DNA from: Nitrosopumilus sp. UBA526
Lineage (GTDB): Archaea; Thermoproteota; Nitrososphaeria; Nitrososphaerales; Nitrosopumilaceae
Direction: 5' to 3'
DNA: 5,476 nt
Assembly (NCBI GenBank): GCA_002506665.1
Contig: DAXZ01000050.1
Location: 5,535-11,010, forward strand
Both the position numbers and the translations under genes were made by a program. Under the pieces are notes generated by a model, which was not told the origin of the DNA, searched no databases, and was given only the letters and a program-made list of their open reading frames with translations. Shown here piece by piece: positions 1-5,297 of the stretch. Each line of letters begins with the position of its first letter. Positions within the stretch are counted from its first letter, which is position 1.

Positions 1-744
1 GAGGCCACAAAGGCACTAGGTGTCCTGCTTTATGGCCCAAAAGAGTATCATGCACTAGGGAGGGTGCACACCATGCCATCAAAAGAAAAACTCGATGATA
101 CAATACAAATGTTTACGGGTGCGATATTTCAAAAGCCTCCGCAACGCTCAGCCGTACTCAGGCAGACAAGAAGCAGAACCATTCACGAGCTGGAGATAGT
201 AGAACAAAAGGAGAGGTTGTTACTTTTAAGAATTCTCTGCGAGTCTGGAACATATATCCGCAAGCTCTACTATGACATGGGCGAGGTTTTAGGCGCAGGT
301 GCCACCATGATTGAGCTTCGGCGCACAAGGGTAAACCAGTTTTATGAGAGAGACGGTCTAGTGACACTGCACGAGCTTGCAGATGCGTTTGCCCTGTGGG
401 AAGAGGGGGACGGCACCAAGCTTGCAAAGATGATAAAGCCCGTCGAGTGTGCACTCAGTGAGCTAAAGTCAGTTGTGATTCGCGACTCTGCCGTAGATGC
501 ACTGTGTCATGGCGCACAGCTTGCAGTACCTGGAATACTGGAGGTCTCACAAAACATGAAAAAAGGCGATATTGTCGGCATATACACACAGAAAGGAGAA
601 GCCGTAGCACTTGCTGAAGCCACAATGTCAGAGTATGACATACGTGATGCAATAAAGGGATATGCCTTTGAGACAAGGAGGATAATTATGGCCATAAACA
701 CGTATCCAAAGAGATGGAGAACAAAGCCGACTAAAAAGGACTAG
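1..744 (+). CDS. cbf5: Archaeal Cbf5 / TruB-family RNA pseudouridine synthase, C-terminal 247 residues (5' end outside window)
   Basis: Catalytic subunit of the archaeal H/ACA ribonucleoprotein (with Nop10, Gar1 and L7Ae), which converts uridine to pseudouridine in rRNA. It can also act on tRNA U55. The reading frame is open from base 1, so the gene starts upstream; a GTG at 64 lies inside conserved sequence and is not the start. Counting from the window edge, TruB-fold motifs are seen in order: ATKALGVLLYGPKEY at about 2-16, KPPQRSAV at 45-52, the conserved GTYIRKL strand at 83-89 and ELRRTR at 105-110. A PUA domain follows at about 156-242, with HGAQLAVPGI and GDIVGIYTQKGEAVALAEA, ending in YPKRW and a basic tail. 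Archaeal Cbf5 is about 330-340 residues, so roughly 80-90 residues are missing, including the catalytic aspartate loop. The visible part shows no frameshift. A small membrane protein gene begins five bases after the stop, suggesting co-transcription. The family call is firm. Confidence 0.95.
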   Translation, partial: EATKALGVLLYGPKEYHALGRVHTMPSKEKLDDTIQMFTGAIFQKPPQRSAVLRQTRSRTIHELEIVEQKERLLLLRILCESGTYIRKLYYDMGEVLGAGATMIELRRTRVNQFYERDGLVTLHELADAFALWEEGDGTKLAKMIKPVECALSELKSVVIRDSAVDALCHGAQLAVPGILEVSQNMKKGDIVGIYTQKGEAVALAEATMSEYDIRDAIKGYAFETRRIIMAINTYPKRWRTKPTKKD

Positions 745-749
745 GGAGA

Positions 750-1196
750 ATGCTAGCAAAGAGTCTTGTACTGTTTATTGGAATAGGTGTAATTGCAGGA
801 CTTTTCTTTGGCGTCTATCTTATTGAGATGAGAAATACAGGACTGTTGATACATGTCGACTATCCTTCAGTATCAATAGTTACACAAGGATCAGACCATA
901 CAAGAGGAGAAGAGATAGAGATTCGCATAGTAAACTCAGGATCCGTACCACTCGGATTCCCCGATAAATCATATGGTCTTTACATTACAGGACTGTCTGG
1001 AATACTGATATACTCACCTAAACCCGGCGGCAGTGCCGTCAGTTTAGAGCCCGGAGAGGGGGCAGTCTTTGTGTGGGATCAGAGAAAAGATGACGGGGAT
1101 ACTGTCCTTGAAGGACTATACAAGATAATAGTAGAGGGGACTGACAGGAATGGAGACCGAGTAACAGAGTCTGCCACTGTAACTATCGTAAAGTAA
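750..1196 (+). CDS. Small membrane-anchored protein with BsuPI/Ig-like extracytoplasmic beta domain
   Basis: Protein of 148 residues. Residues about 5-25 form one strongly hydrophobic segment preceded by a single lysine, which reads as an uncleaved signal anchor; the rest would then lie outside the membrane. The outer part is rich in beta-strand patterns: GEEIEIRIVNSGSVPLGF, then LEPGEGAVFVWDQRKDDG, then EGLYKIIVEGTDRNG. This order (a hydrated strand, an aromatic/Pro turn, a 'PGE...W' strand and a final 'GxYxIxVxG' strand) resembles the BsuPI-type intracellular proteinase inhibitor domain and other Ig-like domains. That is a resemblance by eye, and protease inhibition is not claimed. There are no cysteines and no catalytic motif. 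The ATG lies five bases after the cbf5 stop. AAGGA at 736-740 is a plausible ribosome binding site with 9-base spacing, whereas the GGAGA touching the ATG is too close. Function is unknown; a role related to pseudouridylation is not implied. Confidence 0.8.
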   Translation: MLAKSLVLFIGIGVIAGLFFGVYLIEMRNTGLLIHVDYPSVSIVTQGSDHTRGEEIEIRIVNSGSVPLGFPDKSYGLYITGLSGILIYSPKPGGSAVSLEPGEGAVFVWDQRKDDGDTVLEGLYKIIVEGTDRNGDRVTESATVTIVK

Positions 1197-1208
1197 GTTA
1201 TGATACAA

Positions 1209-1216
1209 TTTATAAT
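1209..1216 (+). promoter_or_regulatory. Possible BoxA (TATA) for the tRNA-Ser gene
   Basis: TTTATAAT sits just after the stop of the membrane-protein gene and about 40 bases before the tRNA 5' end. With the usual archaeal spacing of about 25 bases, transcription would start near 1238. That would leave a leader of about 15 bases for RNase P to remove. No transcript data support it. Confidence 0.45.
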
Positions 1217-1252
1217 CACACACAGGCCAACTACATCTGTCGCAAGACTTGT

Positions 1253-1352
1253 GCCGGGGTCGCCTAGCCTGGTAGGGCGCGCGCCTGGAAATAAAAACCA
1301 CAGAGCGCGTTTCTGCAAGGAAACGGGAGTTCAAATCTCCCTCCCGGCGCCA
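1253..1352 (+). tRNA. tRNA-Ser(GGA) with a 13-base intron and encoded CCA
   Basis: Full cloverleaf read by hand. Acceptor GCCGGGG (1253-1259) pairs with TCCCGGC (1342-1348), with one G-U. D stem GCCT/GGGC (1262-1265, 1275-1278) has the GG of the D loop at 1271-1272. Anticodon stem CGCGC/GCGCG (1280-1284, 1305-1309) is followed by a long variable arm, 1310-1324, with a TTTC/GAAA stem. T arm GGGAG-TTCAAAT-CTCCC spans 1325-1341. Discriminator is G1349 and CCA is encoded at 1350-1352. The anticodon loop is 20 bases instead of 7. Reading CT-GGA-A at 1285-1290 and A at 1304 leaves a 13-base insert, giving anticodon GGA (1287-1289). The long variable arm, the G discriminator and the GCCGGGG acceptor all fit serine. 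It would read UCC and UCU codons. A T-run follows at once. Confidence 0.93.
1291..1303 (+). other. Predicted 13-base tRNA intron at canonical position 37/38
   Basis: The insert lies one base 3' of the anticodon, the standard archaeal site. Intron bases CCA (1298-1300) can pair with TGG (1286-1288) of the anticodon loop, and AAA (1289-1291) would form the 5' bulge with cleavage after its second base. The central helix is only 3 bp, or 4 bp counting a C-C mismatch, and almost no outer helix is possible. It is therefore a relaxed bulge-helix-bulge at best. The exact boundaries could shift by a base because of flanking A residues. Confidence 0.8.
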
Positions 1353-1359
1353 TTTTTTT
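1353..1359 (+). terminator. T-run terminator after tRNA-Ser
   Basis: Seven consecutive T residues directly follow the encoded CCA. Oligo-T on the non-template strand is the usual archaeal termination signal and needs no hairpin. Its placement between the tRNA and the next promoter fits that role. Confidence 0.7.
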
Positions 1360-1362
1360 GTG

Positions 1363-1371
1363 AGATATATG
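1363..1371 (+). promoter_or_regulatory. BoxA (TATA) for the GGQ-protein gene, leaderless arrangement
   Basis: AGATATATG is centred about 26 bases upstream of the ATG at 1394, so transcription would begin at or within a few bases of the start codon. No clear Shine-Dalgarno sequence lies between them. This supports a leaderless mRNA and the choice of start. Confidence 0.6.
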
Positions 1372-1393
1372 TTAGAAGATAGTTCTACATGAC

Positions 1394-2440
1394 ATGATAA
1401 TATCCAAAGTCTCGCCTTCAGAATGGCTTGGACTAAACCAGTTTTTGCACGAGGTAAAACAGATAGACTCGGCTTGTGTATCTGTCTATTATCCATACGG
1501 AAAGGGAAAAGATACCATATCACTGATGCAGGAGAGAACCCGAGACGGCACCACAGAGAAGATAAAGTCAAGGATTCAAGATAAGATAATCAAACTCAGA
1601 GAGAATCCCACGTCTGTTGGGAAATTTACAAGGACGCTTTGCATCTTTGGTTTTATGAGGGACAAGAGAGTTCTAATCAAAAGTATGGGAACCTCAAAGA
1701 GGATTCCCTACATCTACATGGTAGGCAAGAGGCCGTACACCAAGCCGTTTGCTGACATGCTAAAGACCAGTTATGGTACACTGCTCATAACACTTGATCA
1801 AAAGTCTGCCAAGATACAGAGGTTTCACGGAAGCCAGATTATCTCAGAGGCAAAACTCAGAATTGACCTGCAAGGCAGGCACAGAAAAGGAGGACAGAGT
1901 CAGGGGCGATTTCTGAGGGCACGTCAGACAAAGATTCATGTCTTTTTTAAAAAGATAGCACAAAAGGCAGGGGTTATGGATAATAATTCAGACATAGTAC
2001 TGCTTGGCGGGACAGGTCATGCAAAGACAGAGTTTTATGACATGCTAAATTCTGAAATGTCGGCAAAATGTAGGTTCGTTGAGAACCTGTCGTTTTCCAC
2101 CAACGCCGATGAGGTTCACAAAAAGATAATCCATCACCTCTACGAGTACAGAAGGAGATACGTAAGGGAACTGATTGCAAAGTATGAAGAGATGGTCAAA
2201 GACGGACTGACTGCCAAGAGAAACAGTACAATACATGAGGCATTGGAGAGGGGGGCAGTTGACACACTGATAGTCTCTGCAAACTATTATGCAAGACCGC
2301 AGTTTAGCAAGATAACAAGGATGCTTGAGACAGCGGCGCATACCTCGTGTAACATAGAGTTTGCAGTATCGCCAAAGATAATTCAAAAACTAGACATTGA
2401 CGGCTCGATGCTTGCCATACTGCGATACAAGATAACCTAG
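1394..2440 (+). CDS. eRF1/aRF1-family GGQ protein lacking the NIKS loop and zinc minidomain (release-factor paralogue, possibly rescue factor)
   Basis: Protein of 348 residues with the three-part eRF1 layout. Residues 1 to about 145 resemble a shortened domain 1. Domain 2 carries GRHRKGGQSQGRFLRAR at 161-177, with GGQ at 166-168; in class 1 release factors this loop triggers peptidyl-tRNA hydrolysis in the ribosomal A site. Domain 3 has IVLLGGTGHAKTEF at about 201-214, GAVDTLIVS at 287-295 and the C-terminal AILRYKI typical of the family. Canonical aRF1 is about 400-420 residues. Here the stretch that should hold TASNIKS and YxCxxxF, which read stop codons, is shortened and not recognisable. 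The Cys-rich minidomain after VDTLIVS is also absent; only C319 lies there. I infer a paralogue that acts without normal stop-codon reading, for example in ribosome rescue, rather than the genome's main aRF1. It follows a tRNA gene and is read from its own leaderless promoter. Family membership is firm and function is inferred. Confidence 0.88.
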   Translation: MIISKVSPSEWLGLNQFLHEVKQIDSACVSVYYPYGKGKDTISLMQERTRDGTTEKIKSRIQDKIIKLRENPTSVGKFTRTLCIFGFMRDKRVLIKSMGTSKRIPYIYMVGKRPYTKPFADMLKTSYGTLLITLDQKSAKIQRFHGSQIISEAKLRIDLQGRHRKGGQSQGRFLRARQTKIHVFFKKIAQKAGVMDNNSDIVLLGGTGHAKTEFYDMLNSEMSAKCRFVENLSFSTNADEVHKKIIHHLYEYRRRYVRELIAKYEEMVKDGLTAKRNSTIHEALERGAVDTLIVSANYYARPQFSKITRMLETAAHTSCNIEFAVSPKIIQKLDIDGSMLAILRYKIT

Positions 2441-3738
2441 CATAGTCTTGCTAAAATCTCAGAGAACTGCCATGGGCCGCACTTGGCATCTTGTTGCTGG
2501 CTACAAAATATCCCGGTACTGTTTAGAGTATCTATGACATGTGCCGAGAAGGGCAGGACTCCGGTGGCACCTGGCGAGTTATAATTTAGTATGTGAAATG
2601 ACATGTCAGTGTTTTCCAACATAATGTCAGGTACAAATTTGCCGTCATCATCAATGACAGATGAGCGTATTCCTGCAGTACCACGCACGGTAATTTTATT
2701 GGCATCAATTTTTGGCAGGAACCTCCGCACCCTGTTTATCATCATGGTTTTTGATAGAGATGAGCCTATCTCCTCCAAGGCAAGCTCTTGGAACTCTCTA
2801 TCAAATATCATCTTTCTTGCACCAGACCTGAGCATCTCAAGTGTCTTTGGAACAAGCTGCCTGAGGTTCTCAGACAGGTCATACCCATACGGGCTAAATA
2901 CAGGAACGGCGTTTGGGCCTATCTCACAGCTGCCGTCTGCCCTGATAATCCAGTGCGGGTCTAAAAATGGATATTCTGGGAGTTTTGGAACAGAGTATAC
3001 ACTTGATTTCGTAATAGTGTGGTATTCTGCAGGGGCCTTCCAGTACTCGCCTCTAAAATGAATGTCTGTGAACTTTGTTGCAACACCTACGGCATGTGCA
3101 ATATCAACTGACTGGCCACCGGCGGCATTGATTAGAAACTTTGCATCAAGCAGGCGTCCATCACGCAGAGTAATTTTCCACGTATCAGCAGTCTTTTGTA
3201 TATCTGTAACCTCAGAGTTTAGCAGAAAACTTGTACCGTTTTTACTGCTGTCTTGCATAAGCGAGTCTGTAAACAGGGCATAGTCAACAGACGCATCCCT
3301 GCTTACATATAATGCAGATTTGCATCTTATCTCGGGTTCTATCTTTGAGAGCTCGGCACCACTTAGCAGCTTGATCTCATTATCGTCTAGTCCGTTTTGC
3401 AGTCCCCATTTGAGGTGTCGCTCCAGGACGTCTTTTTGATTATCTACTGCCACCTCAATTACTCCGTCTTGTTTAAACGGCAAGTCCTTTAGCTTTGCAT
3501 ATCTCTCCCACATGGTATAGCCATGAAATGCAGTCTTTGCGTACATTTTTTTTGTTTCTGGATTGTACAGATATGGGGCATGAACCTTGCCTGTGTTTCT
3601 TTTGCTGGTATGAAATGCAACTTTGTGGGCCTGCTCAACTACTGCTATTTTTTTTGACTTGTTTAGAAACGACAGAAAGTAAGATAGTGTTGTTCCAAGA
3701 ATTCCGCCACCAATAATTACAACATCAAAATTTGTCAA
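2437..3738 (-). CDS. FAD-dependent oxidoreductase, L-2-hydroxyglutarate oxidase (LhgO)-like
   Basis: Protein of 433 residues of the DAO/glycerol-3-phosphate dehydrogenase-like flavoprotein superfamily. The N-terminal Rossmann motif VVIIGGGILGTTL (GxGxxG at 10-15) ends its beta-alpha-beta unit at about VVEQ (33-36) and binds FAD. Motifs then run in the order found in LhgO: HTSKRNTGKVHAPYLY (43-58), the second FAD strand FLINAAGG (201-208), FRGEYW (228-233), EIGPNAVPVFSPYGY (272-286), GTAGIRSSVIDDDGKFVPD (353-371) and NSPGATGVLPFSAHVID (387-403). LhgO oxidises L-2-hydroxyglutarate to 2-oxoglutarate and passes electrons to the membrane quinone pool. The family also holds relatives with other hydroxyacid or amino-acid substrates, so the substrate here is not certain. 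The only start giving the full Rossmann fold is TTG at 3738-3736, because an in-frame TAG lies five codons upstream at 3753-3751. The gene is read from a divergent promoter and converges on the GGQ-protein gene, overlapping it by four bases. Confidence 0.9.
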   Translation of the reverse strand: MTNFDVVIIGGGILGTTLSYFLSFLNKSKKIAVVEQAHKVAFHTSKRNTGKVHAPYLYNPETKKMYAKTAFHGYTMWERYAKLKDLPFKQDGVIEVAVDNQKDVLERHLKWGLQNGLDDNEIKLLSGAELSKIEPEIRCKSALYVSRDASVDYALFTDSLMQDSSKNGTSFLLNSEVTDIQKTADTWKITLRDGRLLDAKFLINAAGGQSVDIAHAVGVATKFTDIHFRGEYWKAPAEYHTITKSSVYSVPKLPEYPFLDPHWIIRADGSCEIGPNAVPVFSPYGYDLSENLRQLVPKTLEMLRSGARKMIFDREFQELALEEIGSSLSKTMMINRVRRFLPKIDANKITVRGTAGIRSSVIDDDGKFVPDIMLENTDMSFHILNYNSPGATGVLPFSAHVIDTLNSTGIFCSQQQDAKCGPWQFSEILARLC

Positions 3739-3760
3739 TGTCTTTTCAATCTATCTCAGC

Positions 3761-3768
3761 ATAATAAG
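3761..3768 (-). promoter_or_regulatory. BoxA-like element for the FAD oxidoreductase gene
   Basis: On the minus strand CTTATTAT- (within TGCTTATTATGCT) is centred about 26-27 bases upstream of the TTG start at 3738. This spacing matches that of the other genes here and supports the TTG start as the beginning of a leaderless transcript. Confidence 0.5.
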
Positions 3769-3783
3769 CATAGCAATCAAGAT

Positions 3784-3790
3784 TAATATC
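3784..3790 (+). promoter_or_regulatory. BoxA for the Cys/His-rich small protein, leaderless arrangement
   Basis: TAATATC within GATTAATATCTG is centred about 26 bases before the ATG at 3813. Together with the minus-strand element it forms a back-to-back promoter pair in the 74 bases between the two divergent start codons. The spacing favours ATG 3813 over the upstream in-frame TTG at 3801. Confidence 0.5.
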
Positions 3791-3812
3791 TGAGAATGTT
3801 TTGGCATGTATC

Positions 3813-4082
3813 ATGTTGCCTGATCAGTGTTCTGTGATAGAATCCAAGAAACAGTGTGTGAATCCACCAGAGTTTGTTATATCAGTTATTGCAGGGGACG
3901 ACGAGTACATGGTGGGACTGACCTGCCAGAGACACAGGCAGCTAGTGTCAGGAAAGATAGGCGTCTTGCAAAAAGAGGGCAAGATGTATGATGGAAAGAT
4001 CAATTTCTCTCCACTAAAGGCAGTAGGGACTGACTGTATACGTGGTGATGCAGATGATCTAGTTAAGATTGACATGAATTGA
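3813..4082 (+). CDS. Small Cys/His-rich protein, probable zinc-binding, function unknown
   Basis: Protein of 89 residues from ATG 3813. An in-frame TTG at 3801 would add four residues, but the promoter spacing favours the ATG. Cysteines at 6, 15 and 38 and histidine at 41 form the pattern C-x8-C ... C-x2-H (the last as LTCQRH). This is the layout of many small treble-clef-like zinc sites. The intervening PEFVISVIAGDDEYMVGLTC is a plausible beta-hairpin carrying the second ligand pair. A fourth cysteine, C75, is separate. There is no signal peptide and no membrane segment, so it should be cytoplasmic. I recall similar short proteins in other thaumarchaea but cannot name a family. It may be a single-gene transcript: the following Fic gene starts 48 bases later with its own promoter-like element. 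A DNA/RNA- or protein-binding role is possible but not shown. Confidence 0.75.
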   Translation: MLPDQCSVIESKKQCVNPPEFVISVIAGDDEYMVGLTCQRHRQLVSGKIGVLQKEGKMYDGKINFSPLKAVGTDCIRGDADDLVKIDMN

Positions 4083-4100
4083 CTAGTCTTACACCCACTG

Positions 4101-4110
4101 TACAAATATG
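4101..4110 (+). promoter_or_regulatory. BoxA-like element for the Fic gene
   Basis: TACAAATATG is centred about 26 bases upstream of the ATG at 4131, the same geometry as the other promoters here. It suggests that the Fic gene is transcribed separately from the small gene ahead of it. Confidence 0.5.
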
Positions 4111-4130
4111 CGCAGAGATAGGATAGAGAA

Positions 4131-5297
4131 ATGGATCTAGAAGCGTTTAGCAATCCCAGTGGAGAATTTGTATTTAATGAAGATAACGTACCGACTTTTC
4201 TTCCAGCACCCCCACCCACACAACTCAGCTATGATTCTGAACTAGTCAAAGTTTTGACAGAAGCATATCATGCACTAGGTCAGCTAAAAGAAATAGGCAG
4301 ATATCTTTCAAACTCAGAACTGCTAATACATCCATATGTCGGAAACGAAGCTGTATCAAGTTCAAAGATAGAAGGCACATGTGCATCCATCTCGGATCTT
4401 TTGCGTTTTGAAATCACAAAACGCAGGGAACCAAATTATGAGGAAATTAGATTATTGGAAGTTGAAAATTATGTTACGGCTTTTAACAAAGCACTAGATG
4501 AGATTTGTAACAATAAGAAAGAGATTGATTTGGATTTAATACGAAATTCCCACAGGCTTTTAATGACAAATGTTCGAGGCCAAGAAAAAACTCCGGGACA
4601 TTTTAGAAAAGTGCAGAACTGGATAGGCAGGGCAGGGGTATCCATGAAAGGTGCAACCTATGTTCCACCAATGCCGAGTTTACTCGATGAAAAGCTTGCA
4701 GAACTTGTTGAATTTATTCAAAGACCGCAAAAAGGCATACCGTCATTGGTTCAGTGCGCAATAATGCATTATCAGTTTGAAGCAATACACCCATTTGCCG
4801 ATGGAAATGGAAGAATTGGAAGATTGTTGATCTCGCTATTTCTTGCAAAGCATGACTTGTTGCCAGAACCTATTTTGTGTCTCAGTGAATTTATTGAGCA
4901 ACATAGAATGCAATACTATACTGGACTTTTGGCAGTCAGTCAGGAGAGCCGTTGGAAAGAATGGATCAAATTTTTTCTAACTGCCATATCATCACAGTCC
5001 AAAGAAGCAATCAATAATATTCAGAGACTAGTGGATTTACGTACAAAATATCAGACCATGATACAAAATAACAAGTCTGGCAGGAATTCATTATTGTTGA
5101 TTGAACATTTATTTTCAAATCCATACATCACATTCACTATAGCGCAAGATTATCTCAACATTAGCTATCCTGCAGCACAATCTGCCGTAAACCATCTGAT
5201 AACAATTGGAATATTAAAAGAATATGGAACAAAAATGCGTAACAGATTATTTTATGCTCATGGGATCATAGACATGTTGGAACAAAACAAATCCTAA
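4131..5297 (+). CDS. Fic-domain protein, class II (N-terminal inhibitory motif), with C-terminal winged helix; predicted AMP-transferase
   Basis: Protein of 388 residues, a usual length for class II Fic enzymes. Fic proteins transfer AMP (sometimes another nucleotide moiety) from ATP to a hydroxyl of a target protein. The N-terminal region (about 30-95) holds the inhibitory helix motif [S/T]xxxE[G/N] as SSKIEG at 77-82, whose glutamate E81 would block productive ATP binding until displaced. The substrate-positioning flap is at about 155-184 (PGHFRKVQNWIG...YVPP). The catalytic motif HPFADGNGRIGR at 220-231 is complete, with the catalytic H220, so the enzyme looks active. The C-terminus (about 318-375) reads as a winged helix with the likely recognition helix at SYPAAQSAVNHLITIGIL. 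This is common in Fic proteins and may bind DNA for autoregulation. No separate antitoxin gene is adjacent, as expected for a self-inhibited class. Several rows are about 30-32% G+C against about 47-48% in sampled rows of cbf5 and the GGQ gene, hinting at horizontal origin. Target unknown. Confidence 0.95.
   Translation: MDLEAFSNPSGEFVFNEDNVPTFLPAPPPTQLSYDSELVKVLTEAYHALGQLKEIGRYLSNSELLIHPYVGNEAVSSSKIEGTCASISDLLRFEITKRREPNYEEIRLLEVENYVTAFNKALDEICNNKKEIDLDLIRNSHRLLMTNVRGQEKTPGHFRKVQNWIGRAGVSMKGATYVPPMPSLLDEKLAELVEFIQRPQKGIPSLVQCAIMHYQFEAIHPFADGNGRIGRLLISLFLAKHDLLPEPILCLSEFIEQHRMQYYTGLLAVSQESRWKEWIKFFLTAISSQSKEAINNIQRLVDLRTKYQTMIQNNKSGRNSLLLIEHLFSNPYITFTIAQDYLNISYPAAQSAVNHLITIGILKEYGTKMRNRLFYAHGIIDMLEQNKS

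Noticed and set aside
46..59. A 14-base exact match to 4266-4279 (TATCATGCACTAGG), looking like a repeat or attachment site
   Set aside because: In both places it encodes the peptide YHALG in frame, within cbf5 and the Fic gene. The match does not extend, and no mobile-element features adjoin either copy. Coincidence is likely.
1253..1352. Reading the tRNA as a standard class I tRNA without an intron
   Set aside because: This would leave a 20-base anticodon loop and an unexplained 15-base segment. The TTTC/GAAA long variable arm plus a 13-base intron explains every base.
1200..1382. Open frame of 60 codons on the plus strand
   Set aside because: It runs through the whole tRNA-Ser gene, and its apparent sequence is explained by the tRNA. 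It has no protein-like character.
1116..1571. Minus-strand open frame of 151 codons
   Set aside because: It is antisense to the membrane protein, the tRNA and the start of the GGQ gene, and the composition is not protein-like.
2603..3061. Plus-strand open frame of 152 codons inside the oxidoreductase
   Set aside because: It is the antisense shadow of the conserved LhgO-like gene, whose motifs fill the same stretch on the minus strand.
3824..4219. Minus-strand open frame of 131 codons
   Set aside because: It is antisense to the Cys/His-rich protein and the Fic start, where the plus-strand frames have better motifs and promoters.
4131..5297. Fic gene as the toxin of a two-gene toxin-antitoxin pair with the preceding small gene as antitoxin
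   Set aside because: The inhibitory motif is within the Fic protein itself (SSKIEG, 77-82). The upstream 89-residue protein lacks such a motif and has a separate promoter-like element between the genes.
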